The translations under genes and the position numbers were made by a program. Shown piece after piece: positions 54,728-63,454 of a DNA stretch of 64,000 bases (position 1 is its first letter; the number at the start of each line of letters is the position of its first letter). The notes under the pieces were generated by a model. The model ran no database searches, had not been told where the DNA came from, and saw nothing but the letters and a program-made list of their open reading frames with translations. The DNA comes from Pseudomonas cremoris (GTDB lineage Bacteria > Pseudomonadota > Gammaproteobacteria > Pseudomonadales > Pseudomonadaceae). Where the stretch lies: contig NZ_JAAXCY010000009.1 in the NCBI RefSeq assembly GCF_014230465.1, positions 124,001 through 188,000 on the forward strand, read 5' to 3'.

Positions 54728-56019
54728 GCGTTAAACCAGCCCAGCTTGATCACAAACAGAATCGACAGAATCACCAGCGCCGGGTTCAGCTCACGGTAGC
54801 GGCCCGAAAGCAGCTTGATGGCGGTCCAGGCGATGAAACCGAAGGCGATGCCGTTGGCAATGGAGTAAGTGAAGGGCATCGCCAGGGCGGTGATCACCAC
54901 CGGCGCTGCAACGGTGATGTCATCCCAGTCGATTTCGGCCAGGCCCTGGGTCATTAGCACGGCCACGAACAGCAATGCAGGTGCGGTAGCGAAGGCGGGG
55001 ACGCTGGCGGCCAATGGCGAGAAGAACAACGCCAGCAGGAACAGAATTGCCACTACGATGGCGGTCAAACCGGTACGGCCGCCGGCGCTCACGCCCGCAG
55101 CGGATTCGATATAGCTGGTGGTGGTCGAGGTGCCCAGCAGGGAGCCGGCCATGGCGGCGGTACTGTCGGCGATCAACGCACGGCCCATCTTTGGCATGTG
55201 GCCGTCCTTGCCCATCAGGCCGGCGCGCTTGGCCACACCGATCAGGGTGCCGGAGTTGTCAAAGAGGTCGACGAACAGGAAGGCGAAGATCACGCTGACC
55301 AGGCCGATGTCCAGCGCACCTTTGATATCCAGTTGCAGGAAGGTTGGCGCCAGGGACGGTGGCATCGAGGTCACGCCGCCGAACGGGGTAACGTTCAAGG
55401 CAATGGATACGATGGTCACTGCCAGGATGCCGATCAGCACCGCGCCACGCACGGCCAAGGCTTCCAGCGCGACAATCAGTACGAAGCCAAAAGTGGCCAG
55501 GATGGGCGCGGCTTTTGTCAGGTCACCCAGGCCAACCAGCGTGGCCGGGTTTGCCACCACGATCTCGGCGTTATGCAGGGCGATCAGCGCGAGGAACAGA
55601 CCGATACCGGCCGCAATCGCAGAGCGCAGCGGCAGCGGGATGGCGTTGATGATCCACTCGCGAATGCGAAAGATCGACAGCAGGAAGAACAGCACCGCCG
55701 AGATGAACACTGCACCCAGCGCAACCTGCCAGGTATGGCCCATGTGCAGGACCACGGTGTAGGTAAAGAAGGCGTTGAGGCCCATGCCCGGCGCGAGGGC
55801 GATCGGGTAGTTGGCGATCAGGCCCATCACGGTGGAACCGATGGCGGCGGCCAGGCAGGTCGCGACGAAGATCGCGCCCTTGTCCATGCCGGTTTCGCCC
55901 AGGATGCTTGGGTTCACGAACAGGATGTAGGCCATGGCCAGGAATGTCGTGATCCCCGCGAGAATCTCGGTGCGCACATTGGTGTTGTGGGCTTTGAGTT
56001 GAAACAGCTTTTCCAGCAT
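54724..56019 (-). CDS. NCS2 family purine permease (AzgA-like)
   Basis: 431 residues from ATG at 56019 ([13 protein letters not shown]). About 13-14 membrane segments. AzgA/GhxP branch features include [54 protein letters not shown] and [23 protein letters not shown]. Imports adenine, guanine or hypoxanthine with protons; the exact purine cannot be told. Translationally coupled to trmA downstream. Confidence 0.92.
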   Translation of the reverse strand: MLEKLFQLKAHNTNVRTEILAGITTFLAMAYILFVNPSILGETGMDKGAIFVATCLAAAIGSTVMGLIANYPIALAPGMGLNAFFTYTVVLHMGHTWQVALGAVFISAVLFFLLSIFRIREWIINAIPLPLRSAIAAGIGLFLALIALHNAEIVVANPATLVGLGDLTKAAPILATFGFVLIVALEALAVRGAVLIGILAVTIVSIALNVTPFGGVTSMPPSLAPTFLQLDIKGALDIGLVSVIFAFLFVDLFDNSGTLIGVAKRAGLMGKDGHMPKMGRALIADSTAAMAGSLLGTSTTTSYIESAAGVSAGGRTGLTAIVVAILFLLALFFSPLAASVPAFATAPALLFVAVLMTQGLAEIDWDDITVAAPVVITALAMPFTYSIANGIAFGFIAWTAIKLLSGRYRELNPALVILSILFVIKLGWFNA

Positions 56020-56241
56020 GCCGGCTCCCTGTGACGCTATTTTGCGTCGTGATTTGTTGACCTCTAAGTCAAAGCACAAACTGCGCCAAGCGCCTGTGGT
56101 TTCAGAGAGGATCGGAAAAAGCGGCGCATCATACCAGCAGCCGAGGCCGTGTGGGGCGCGGGCTCAGTCTTGTGAATCATCGCTCTGGATCATGGCCTTG
56201 AGGCATACTGCGCCGACGTTCAAACCGGGATCATCGACAGC

Positions 56242-56688
56242 ATGAAAAAAGCCAACGCGTGGAGTCTAGCTCTGATCCCCTGTATCGGCCTGTGGCTCGC
56301 TGCAGCACCGGCGTGGGGCGCGACTGCACCGCCCTTGAGCGAGGTACGCGTGTTCAAGGTCCAATCGGCGGGTTGCACCGAAACCATTCCGGAGCGGGCG
56401 CAGGGCACGCAAATGTGCACGCATCGCGGGCCTACCAAGGTCTCGGTGATGGAAGTCGGCCTGGGCAACAACCCCATGGGCCGTTTCGATGGCGCCGAGT
56501 TGAACGGGCAGCGCACCCCGGTGTGCCAGGTCGGCAACATCAGCCAGGTGTGCAATGGGGCGGGCACGGTGATGGGCTATATCTACGTGTTTGAGGTGAA
56601 TGTCGAAGCCCCAGGCTGGTTTGAATACACCAACTCGTCGATCAACGGCCCACAGAACACCTTGAAGACGCTACTCAATATCCGCTGA
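56242..56688 (+). CDS. Exported DUF4879 family protein
   Basis: 148 residues with a signal peptide (to about residue 26, PAWGA). The mature part has four Cys (AGCTETIP, TQMCTHR, TPVCQVGN, SQVCNGAG) that could form two disulfides, and ends in a beta-rich part GWFEYTNSSINGP. Resembles DUF4879 (YolA-like) secreted proteins. Function unknown. Confidence 0.72.
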   Translation: MKKANAWSLALIPCIGLWLAAAPAWGATAPPLSEVRVFKVQSAGCTETIPERAQGTQMCTHRGPTKVSVMEVGLGNNPMGRFDGAELNGQRTPVCQVGNISQVCNGAGTVMGYIYVFEVNVEAPGWFEYTNSSINGPQNTLKTLLNIR

Positions 56689-56784
56689 TCAATCCTCTTG
56701 AACGCTCAAAACCCCGGGCAGTCGTACCCCTGAGACGGCGACTTTCCTGAACGCCGCGGACGTACACCAACCCGTGAGGTGTTT

Positions 56785-57291
56785 ATGAGCGCAACTCCCA
56801 ATGGCGCGGCGGTCCAACCGTTCGTCAGCCACCCGATTCGCCTGCGCCTCAACGGCCAGGACCGCCAGCTGGACGTGTTGCCCTGGACCACATTGCTCGA
56901 CCTGTTGCGCGAACAACTCGACCTGGTCGGAAGCAAAAAGGGCTGCGACCATGGCCAATGCGGCGCCTGTACCGTGTTGCGCGATGGCAAGCGAGTGAAT
57001 GCCTGTCTAACCCTGGCGGTGATGTGCGACGGCGCCGAATTGACCACCATCGAGGGGCTGGCCGACGGCGATGTGCTGCACCCGATGCAGCAGGCATTTA
57101 TCACACACGATGCTTTCCAGTGTGGTTACTGCACCCCCGGTCAGATTTGTTCGGCCGTAGGCTTGGCCAATGAGGGGCGCGCCCGCGATTCGGCGCAGAT
57201 CCAGGAATTGATGAGTGGCAACCTGTGCCGCTGCGGCGCCTACAGCAATATTCGCGACGCGATTGAAGATGCCCTGGGAGGTGAACGATGA
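56785..57291 (+). CDS. Molybdenum hydroxylase, [2Fe-2S] subunit (PaoA-like)
   Basis: 168 residues from ATG at 56785 with GAGG upstream. Plant-ferredoxin-type cluster: Cys54, Cys59, Cys62, Cys74; second cluster Cys113, Cys116, Cys148, Cys150 (CGYCTPGQ, NLCRCGAY). Unlike E. coli PaoA it has no twin-arginine signal, so the enzyme should stay in the cytoplasm. Overlaps the FAD subunit gene by 4 bases. Confidence 0.92.
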   Translation: MSATPNGAAVQPFVSHPIRLRLNGQDRQLDVLPWTTLLDLLREQLDLVGSKKGCDHGQCGACTVLRDGKRVNACLTLAVMCDGAELTTIEGLADGDVLHPMQQAFITHDAFQCGYCTPGQICSAVGLANEGRARDSAQIQELMSGNLCRCGAYSNIRDAIEDALGGER

Positions 57292-58277
57292 ATCCCTTCC
57301 ATTACAGCAAACCGGCCAATGTGCACGAGGCCGTACATCTAAGCAGTGCCGCATCACGCTTTATTGCTGGCGGCACCAACCTGCTGGACCTGATGAAAGA
57401 AAACATCAGTCGGCCCGAACACCTCATCGATATCACCGGCCTGCCGCTGCATGACATCCAGGAAACTGCTCAGGGTGGCCTGATGATCGGCGCCCTGGTG
57501 AGCAATGCCGACGTGGCCTGGCACCCGCTGATCGAGCAACGCTATCCCTTGCTTTCCCAGGCGATCCTGGCCGGCGCCTCGCCACAATTGCGCAATATGG
57601 CCAGTACCGGCGGCAACCTTTTGCAGCGCACCCGTTGCTACTACTTCTATGACGCCGACGTGCCCTGCAATAAACGCGAGCCCGGCAGCGGCTGCCCCGC
57701 GCGCACGGGCCTGAACCGCATCCATGCGATCCTTGGCGCCAGCGATCAATGCGTTGCCACTCACCCCTCAGACATGTGCGTAGCCCTCGCAGCGTTGGAG
57801 GCACGTGTGCATGTGGAAGGGCGCGGTGGCGCGCGAATTATCGAATTTGCCGACTTTCATCGCCTACCCGGTGACGCACCGCAACGCGACAATCAATTGG
57901 CTGATGATGAACTGATCACCGCCATCGAATTACCGGCCGATCGCCTGGCCAGCCACAGTCACTACCTGAAAGTCCGTGATCGTGCGTCCTATGCCTTTGC
58001 CCTGGTGTCCGTGGCCGCCGCCCTCGAATTGGACGGTGACACCATCGTCGACGCGCGCCTGGCCCTCGGCGGTGTGGCCCATAAGCCCTGGCGTGATCGG
58101 GCAGTGGAAACCGCGCTGATCGGCCAAGCCGTCAGCCGTGAAACCTTCAGTGCCGCCGCCGACACCTTGTTGCAAGATGCCGAGCCGTTGGCGCACAACG
58201 GCTTCAAGATCAAGCTGGCTCGGCGCGGGATCATTCGCGCCTTGAGCGACGCTGCTGTGGCAGGAGTTCGACCATGA
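57288..58277 (+). CDS. Molybdenum hydroxylase, FAD subunit with [4Fe-4S] insert (PaoB-like)
   Basis: 329 residues. FAD-binding_5 fold (RFIAGGTNLLDLMKEN, GASPQLRNMASTGGNLLQRTRC) and CO dehydrogenase flavoprotein C-terminal domain. Cys117, Cys127, Cys136 and Cys155 lie in an insert typical of PaoB, which carries an extra [4Fe-4S] cluster absent from xanthine dehydrogenases. Coupled by 4-base overlaps to both neighbours. Confidence 0.92.
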   Translation: MNPFHYSKPANVHEAVHLSSAASRFIAGGTNLLDLMKENISRPEHLIDITGLPLHDIQETAQGGLMIGALVSNADVAWHPLIEQRYPLLSQAILAGASPQLRNMASTGGNLLQRTRCYYFYDADVPCNKREPGSGCPARTGLNRIHAILGASDQCVATHPSDMCVALAALEARVHVEGRGGARIIEFADFHRLPGDAPQRDNQLADDELITAIELPADRLASHSHYLKVRDRASYAFALVSVAAALELDGDTIVDARLALGGVAHKPWRDRAVETALIGQAVSRETFSAAADTLLQDAEPLAHNGFKIKLARRGIIRALSDAAVAGVRP

Positions 58278-60457
58278 CCGTTATCGGCAAACCGTTGGAC
58301 CGGGTTGACGGTCTGCTCAAGGTCACTGGCCAGGCGCGGTATGCCGGTGAATTTCCCGAAAAGGGCCTGCTTCACGGCAGCGTGGTGTCCAGCCGTATCG
58401 CCAGAGGCCGCGTCTTACGCATCGACGCGTCCAAAGCCATGGCTTTGCCCGGTGTGGTGATGGTGCTCGATCACCTCAACCGCCCAACAATCGCCAGCTA
58501 CGACGAGGCCTTTGCCGATGCCGATGCGGCGGATGGTTCGCCGTTTCGCCCGCTCTACAACGACCGCGTGCTGTACAGCGGCCAGCCGTTGGCCTTGGTC
58601 ATCGCTGACAACCTGGAGTTGGCGAGGTATGCCGGGTCCCTGGTGGAAATCGAGTACGAAACCGAGGCGTTCGACACCGACTTGGTGGCCCAACAGGCGC
58701 ATGCGTACCCATCGCCCCAGACGCCGCCCGCACCACGTGGCAACTTCCAGGCCGAATGGAGTGCGGCCGCTATCCGCCTGGACGTGCACTACAGCACACC
58801 GATCGAACACCACAACCCCATGGAGCCCCACGCCAGCACCGTGCTGTATCAGCCGGATGGCACCTTGCATATTCATGACAAAACCCAGGGGCCCCAGAAC
58901 TGCCAGGCCTATGTGCAAAAAATCTTCGGGCTGGATAAAAGCCAGGTGCGGATCTTCGCCGCCTTTGTTGGCGGCGCGTTCGGTTCCGGCCTGCGCCCGC
59001 AGTATCAGTTGCCGTTGGCGGTGATGGCGTCCCTGTCGCTCAAACGCTCGGTGCGCGTGACCTTGACCCGCCAGCAGATGTTCACCTTCGGCTACCGCCC
59101 GCGTACGTTGCAGCGCTTGCAGATCAGTGCCGCCGCCAACGGCAAATTAATGGCACTTGGGCATACCGCCGTTGGCCAAACGTCGCGCTTCGAGGATTTC
59201 AGCGAGCACGTGGTGGAGTGGAGCGGCATGCTCTACCACTGCGACAACGTGCAACTGACCTACAACCTGGTGCCGCTGGATGTGTTCACGCCGTTGGACA
59301 TGCGCGCTCCGGGTGCCGCCCTCGGGGTGATCGGCCTGGAGTGCGCCATGGATGAACTGGCCTGTGCCCTGGGCATCGACCCCGTAAAACTGCGGCTGAT
59401 CAACTACGCCGAGTGCAACCAGAACGAAAACAAGCCCTGGTCCAGCAAGGCGTTGCGCGAGTGCTACCGCGACGGCGCCGAGCGCTTTGGCTGGTCGCAG
59501 CGCAATCCGGAGCCTCGCAGCATGCGTGACGGCCGCCAGTTGATTGGCTGGGGCATGGCCGGTGGCGTGTGGGAGGCTATGCAGATGAAGGCCAGTGCAA
59601 AGGCGCGAATGGATGCTACAGGCAAGCTGACAGTCAGCAGCGCCACTACCGATATCGGTACCGGCACTTATACGGTAATGACCCAAATTGCGGCGCAGGC
59701 CAGTGGCGTTGCGGTGGACGATGTGGTGTTCCTGCTCGGCGATTCGTCGCTGCCAACGGCCCCCCTGCAAGGCGGCTCGTTTACCGTGTCGTCGGTGGGC
59801 ACTGCCGTGCAGCAAGCTTGCGAAGCGTTGACCGGCAAACTGCTGGGCATCGCCCGGCAAACGTACCCGGTATTTACGGACGCGGAGTCCGTGCGCTTTG
59901 AAGGGGGCCACTTGCATGCCGGCGCCGTGAGTGTGTCGTTGGCGCAGTTGGTCAAGGACAGTGGTGAAGAGGTGTTGGAGGTTCAGGTCGACAGCGAGCC
60001 CGACAAAAAACGCGAAGGTTATGCCACCGCCACCCATTCGGCGGTTTTTGTCGAGGTGCGGGTCGATGAGGACCTGGGCACTATCAAGGTCAGCCGTGTG
60101 GTCAGCGCAATTGCGGCGGGGCGGGTGGTCAATCCCAAAATGGCCCGCAGCCAGATCCTCGGCGGGGTGGTGTGGGGTATCGGTATGGCGCTGCATGAAG
60201 AGACGCAGATTGACCATCAACTGGGCCGTTATATGAATCACAGCCTGGCCGAATACCATATCCCGGTAAACGCCGATATTGGCGAGATTGATGTGGTGTT
60301 TGTCGAAGAACACGACGAGATCGTCAACGCCCTCGGGTCCAAGGGCGTTGGTGAAATCGGTATTGTCGGGGTGGCGGCAGCGGTGGCGAATGCGATTTAT
60401 CACGCCACCGGCAAGCGGGTGCGGGAGTTTCCCATCACCCTGGACAAAGTGCTCTAG
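58274..60457 (+). CDS. Molybdenum hydroxylase, Moco-binding large subunit (PaoC-like)
   Basis: 727 residues, close to E. coli PaoC (732). Aldehyde oxidase/xanthine dehydrogenase a/b hammerhead domain (1-130) followed by the Moco domain; cofactor segments include FVGGAFGSGLRPQYQ, MRAPGAALGVIGLE and GTGTYTVMTQIA. The catalytic base is Glu694 in GVGEIGIVG. Likely oxidises aromatic aldehydes. No PaoD/XdhC-type maturation gene is next to it. Confidence 0.93.
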   Translation: MTVIGKPLDRVDGLLKVTGQARYAGEFPEKGLLHGSVVSSRIARGRVLRIDASKAMALPGVVMVLDHLNRPTIASYDEAFADADAADGSPFRPLYNDRVLYSGQPLALVIADNLELARYAGSLVEIEYETEAFDTDLVAQQAHAYPSPQTPPAPRGNFQAEWSAAAIRLDVHYSTPIEHHNPMEPHASTVLYQPDGTLHIHDKTQGPQNCQAYVQKIFGLDKSQVRIFAAFVGGAFGSGLRPQYQLPLAVMASLSLKRSVRVTLTRQQMFTFGYRPRTLQRLQISAAANGKLMALGHTAVGQTSRFEDFSEHVVEWSGMLYHCDNVQLTYNLVPLDVFTPLDMRAPGAALGVIGLECAMDELACALGIDPVKLRLINYAECNQNENKPWSSKALRECYRDGAERFGWSQRNPEPRSMRDGRQLIGWGMAGGVWEAMQMKASAKARMDATGKLTVSSATTDIGTGTYTVMTQIAAQASGVAVDDVVFLLGDSSLPTAPLQGGSFTVSSVGTAVQQACEALTGKLLGIARQTYPVFTDAESVRFEGGHLHAGAVSVSLAQLVKDSGEEVLEVQVDSEPDKKREGYATATHSAVFVEVRVDEDLGTIKVSRVVSAIAAGRVVNPKMARSQILGGVVWGIGMALHEETQIDHQLGRYMNHSLAEYHIPVNADIGEIDVVFVEEHDEIVNALGSKGVGEIGIVGVAAAVANAIYHATGKRVREFPITLDKVL

Positions 60458-61695
60458 GCCTTCGCGGCCTCTTCCACTGGCACATGCATGCGGTCCCGAT
60501 TCGCAAGGGTCGGGAACAGCTTGATCCATACGCCGGTCACCACCAACGTACCGATCCCGCCCATCACCACGGCGGGTACCGTGCCGAACCAGTGGGCGGT
60601 AATCCCGGACTCGAATTCACCCAATTGATTCGACGCGCCGATAAACAGCCCGTTGACCGCACTGACTCGTCCGCGCATTTCATCTGGCGTTTCCAACTGC
60701 ACGAATGACGCACGGATCACCATGCTGATCATGTCCGCTGCGCCTAGCACCACCAGCACGCCCAAGGAAAACCAGAACGAGGTGGACAGGCCGAAGGCAA
60801 TCGTGGCCACGCCGAACACGCCGACGGCGGTAAACATCACCCGGCCCACGTGGCGATCCACCGAAAACCGCCCCAACCACAGCGACATCAACAATGCCCC
60901 TACCGCCGGCGCCGAACGCAGCAGCCCAAGGCCCCAGGCGCCCGTCAGCAGGATGTCCTTGGCGAACACCGGCAGTAACGCAGTGGCGCCGCCGAGCAGC
61001 ACGGCGAACAGGTCGAGTGAGATCGCGCCAAGAATGTCCGGGCGGCTGCGGATAAAGCGGATGCCGGCCAGCAACGAGTCCAAAGTGGCCTTGCCCTTGT
61101 TGAGCGGGGTCTGGCGAGCGGGCAGGTTAAGGGTCAGCACGCAGGCGATGAGGTACAGCGCCACGGTAGGCCCATACACCCACACGCTGCCGAAGGCATA
61201 AAGCAATCCGCCCAAGGCCGGGGCGACGATGGTGGCCAACTGCTGGGCGGATTGCGACGAGGCCACCGCGCGCGGAAACAATGCCGTGGGCACGATGCTC
61301 GGCAGCAGCGCCTGGGTGGTGGGCATTTCGAAGGAGCGTGCGGCGCCCAGCAGGAAGGCGAGGATAAAGATCATCTCGCGGGTCACGGTGCCAGTCAGGC
61401 CGCCGATGGCCAGGGACAACGCTATTAGCGCCTGCACGGTCTGGCAGATGGCGGCCACCTTGCGCCGCTCATAGCGGTCGGCCACATGTCCGGTGTGCAG
61501 CATGAACAACACGCGCGGTACGAACTCAACCAAACCCACCAGACCCAGGTCCAGCACGTTGCCGGTCAGTTGGTAGAGGTTCCAGCCAATGGCCACGGTG
61601 AGCATCTGAAACCCGCTGGCGGTGAAGATGCGCGCCAGCCAAAACGCGATGAAAGGGCGGTGGTGACGCAACAGCAGCGCGGGTTCACTAGGCAT
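60454..61695 (-). CDS. MFS transporter (EntS-like)
   Basis: 413 residues, about twelve helices. The helix 2-3 loop has GHVADRYERRKV and the middle ARSFEMPTTQALLPSIVP, as in the EntS/DUF894 exporters for siderophores or drugs. The late DEMRGRVSAVNGLFIGASNQLGEFESG is also typical. Substrate unknown. Its stop overlaps that of the convergent Moco subunit gene. Confidence 0.88.
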   Translation of the reverse strand: MPSEPALLLRHHRPFIAFWLARIFTASGFQMLTVAIGWNLYQLTGNVLDLGLVGLVEFVPRVLFMLHTGHVADRYERRKVAAICQTVQALIALSLAIGGLTGTVTREMIFILAFLLGAARSFEMPTTQALLPSIVPTALFPRAVASSQSAQQLATIVAPALGGLLYAFGSVWVYGPTVALYLIACVLTLNLPARQTPLNKGKATLDSLLAGIRFIRSRPDILGAISLDLFAVLLGGATALLPVFAKDILLTGAWGLGLLRSAPAVGALLMSLWLGRFSVDRHVGRVMFTAVGVFGVATIAFGLSTSFWFSLGVLVVLGAADMISMVIRASFVQLETPDEMRGRVSAVNGLFIGASNQLGEFESGITAHWFGTVPAVVMGGIGTLVVTGVWIKLFPTLANRDRMHVPVEEAAKA

Positions 61696-61842
61696 CGAGA
61701 GTTCAGGTCAGGGCCGGGGGGAGCGCCGAGATTATCATTAAGTTGTAACAGATGGTTGCAACAACTGAGCTGAGGCAGTCTGTCACGCGGCAAAAGACCA
61801 CGCCGTCCTACAGCCAAATCCGGACTACTCTTTCAGCAATGC

Positions 61843-61856
61843 TTGATCCAGATCAA
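61843..61856. promoter_or_regulatory. Anr/FNR box upstream of cioAB
   Basis: TTGATCCAGATCAA is a perfect TTGAT-N4-ATCAA site. In P. aeruginosa Anr represses cioAB at low oxygen, which this position would allow. The site lies 158 bases before the cioA start. Confidence 0.85.
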
Positions 61857-61864
61857 AACCTCCC

Positions 61865-61902
61865 CAGGGATTGCTCTGGCGGCCTTAGGGCCAGAATCCC
61901 TG
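61865..61902 (+). repeat. Bulged hairpin in the cioA leader
   Basis: CAGGGAT/ATCCCTG forms an outer 7-base stem and TCTGGC/GCCAGA an inner one, with a small bulge and a loop of about 9 bases. No T-run follows. Would lie in a long 5' untranslated region if cioA starts near the Anr box. Confidence 0.6.
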
Positions 61903-62013
61903 CGTGGTTGGTTAAAAAAAGAAACGAATTGAAATTCGCCAGACTCCATATCCGTGGGGGCAGTGGGTGCAGGCTCCCGCCAGCAGCCGGTATTACCTGA
62001 CAGAGGAAGACTT

Positions 62014-63453
62014 ATGTTCGGTTTGGAGGCGCTAGATCTCGCCCGAATTCAATTTGCATTCACCATCTCGTTCCACATCCTGTTCCCGGCGATCACCATC
62101 GGCCTGGCCAGCTACCTTGCGGTGCTGGAAGGCTTGTGGCTCAAGACCCATAACGACACCTATCGTGACCTCTACCATTTCTGGTCGAAGATCTTCGCCG
62201 TTAACTTCGGCATGGGCGTGGTCTCAGGCCTGGTCATGGCCTACCAGTTCGGTACCAACTGGAGTCGGTTCTCGGACTTCGCGGGCGCCGTCACCGGGCC
62301 GCTGCTGACGTACGAGGTACTCACGGCGTTCTTCCTTGAGGCCGGTTTCCTTGGGGTCATGCTGTTCGGTTGGAACAAGGTGGGGCGCAAGCTGCACTTC
62401 TTCTCCACCGTGATGGTGGCCGTCGGTACGTTGATTTCCACGTTCTGGATTCTCTCGTCCAACAGCTGGATGCAGACGCCACAAGGTTTTGAAATCGTCG
62501 ACGGTCGTGTAATTCCCACCGATTGGTTCGCTGTGGTCTTCAACCCGTCGTTCCCGTATCGCCTGGCGCACATGGCCACGGCAGCATTCGTGGCCACTGC
62601 ATTCTTTGTCGGTTCCTCGGCGGCCTGGCACCTGCTGCGCGGCAAGGACAACCCGGCGATCCGCACCATGCTCTCGATGGCGATGTGGATGGCCCTGATC
62701 GTTGCGCCTATCCAAGCGGTGATCGGCGACTTCCACGGCCTCAATACCTTGAAGCACCAACCGGCGAAAATCGCCGCGATTGAAGGCCACTGGGAAAATA
62801 TCGGCAACGAGCCGACCCCGTTGATCCTGTTCGGCTGGCCGGACATGAAAGCGGAAAAAACCAAGTATGCCGTGGAGATCCCGTACCTCGGCAGCCTGAT
62901 CCTCACCCACTCCCTGGACAAACAGGTGCCGGCGCTCAAGGAGTTCCCGCCTGAGGACCGTCCCAATTCCACCATCGTGTTCTGGTCGTTCCGGGTCATG
63001 GTTGGCCTGGGCTTCCTGATGATCTTCACCGGCCTGTTCAGCCTCTGGCTGCGCCGGGGCGACAAGATGTATACGTCCAAGCCATTCCTGTACCTGGCGC
63101 TGTGGATGGGGCCATCCGGCTTGATCGCGATTCTTGCTGGCTGGTTCACCACCGAAATCGGCCGCCAGCCGTGGGTGGTCTATGGCTTGATGCGCACGGC
63201 GGATGCTTCATCCGGGCATAGCCTGGCGCAGATGACCATCACCCTTGTGTTGTTCGTGGTGGTGTACTTCGCGCTGTTCGGCGCCGGTTTGGGCTACATG
63301 ATGCGCCTGGTGCGCAAAGGTCCTGTGACCCACGAAAGCACCGAGCCAACCCACGGCGGCCCTGGCCAGAAACGCACACCGGCCCGTCCGTTGTCCGCCG
63401 CCGATGATGGCAGCGACGACGACCACGTCGACATCCAGCACAAGGGGCATTGA
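62014..63453 (+). CDS. cioA: Cyanide-insensitive quinol oxidase subunit I
   Basis: 479 residues from ATG at 62014 after AGAGGAAG. Cytochrome bd subunit I: His21 in SFHILFPAITIG is the b595 ligand region, with later His and Met ligands. The Q-loop is the short type of the CIO branch, and the C-terminus ends in a polar tail (to HVDIQHKGH). Oxidises ubiquinol with oxygen and resists cyanide. One base separates its stop from cioB. Confidence 0.95.
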   Translation: MFGLEALDLARIQFAFTISFHILFPAITIGLASYLAVLEGLWLKTHNDTYRDLYHFWSKIFAVNFGMGVVSGLVMAYQFGTNWSRFSDFAGAVTGPLLTYEVLTAFFLEAGFLGVMLFGWNKVGRKLHFFSTVMVAVGTLISTFWILSSNSWMQTPQGFEIVDGRVIPTDWFAVVFNPSFPYRLAHMATAAFVATAFFVGSSAAWHLLRGKDNPAIRTMLSMAMWMALIVAPIQAVIGDFHGLNTLKHQPAKIAAIEGHWENIGNEPTPLILFGWPDMKAEKTKYAVEIPYLGSLILTHSLDKQVPALKEFPPEDRPNSTIVFWSFRVMVGLGFLMIFTGLFSLWLRRGDKMYTSKPFLYLALWMGPSGLIAILAGWFTTEIGRQPWVVYGLMRTADASSGHSLAQMTITLVLFVVVYFALFGAGLGYMMRLVRKGPVTHESTEPTHGGPGQKRTPARPLSAADDGSDDDHVDIQHKGH

Positions 63454-63454
63454 G

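Larger units (their letters stand above)
61696..62013. other. 318-base region between the MFS gene and cioA
   Basis: Divergent promoter region. Contains the Anr box at 61843-61856 and a long bulged hairpin at 61865-61902, listed separately. The stretch after the hairpin has an A-rich run (TTAAAAAAAG) and no convincing gene. A possible inverted motif GTTGTAAC/GGTTGCAAC lies at about 61742-61760. Confidence 0.75.

Noticed and set aside
61752..62000. 82-codon plus-strand frame upstream of cioA
   Set aside because: Overlaps the Anr box and hairpin; no recognisable protein feature.
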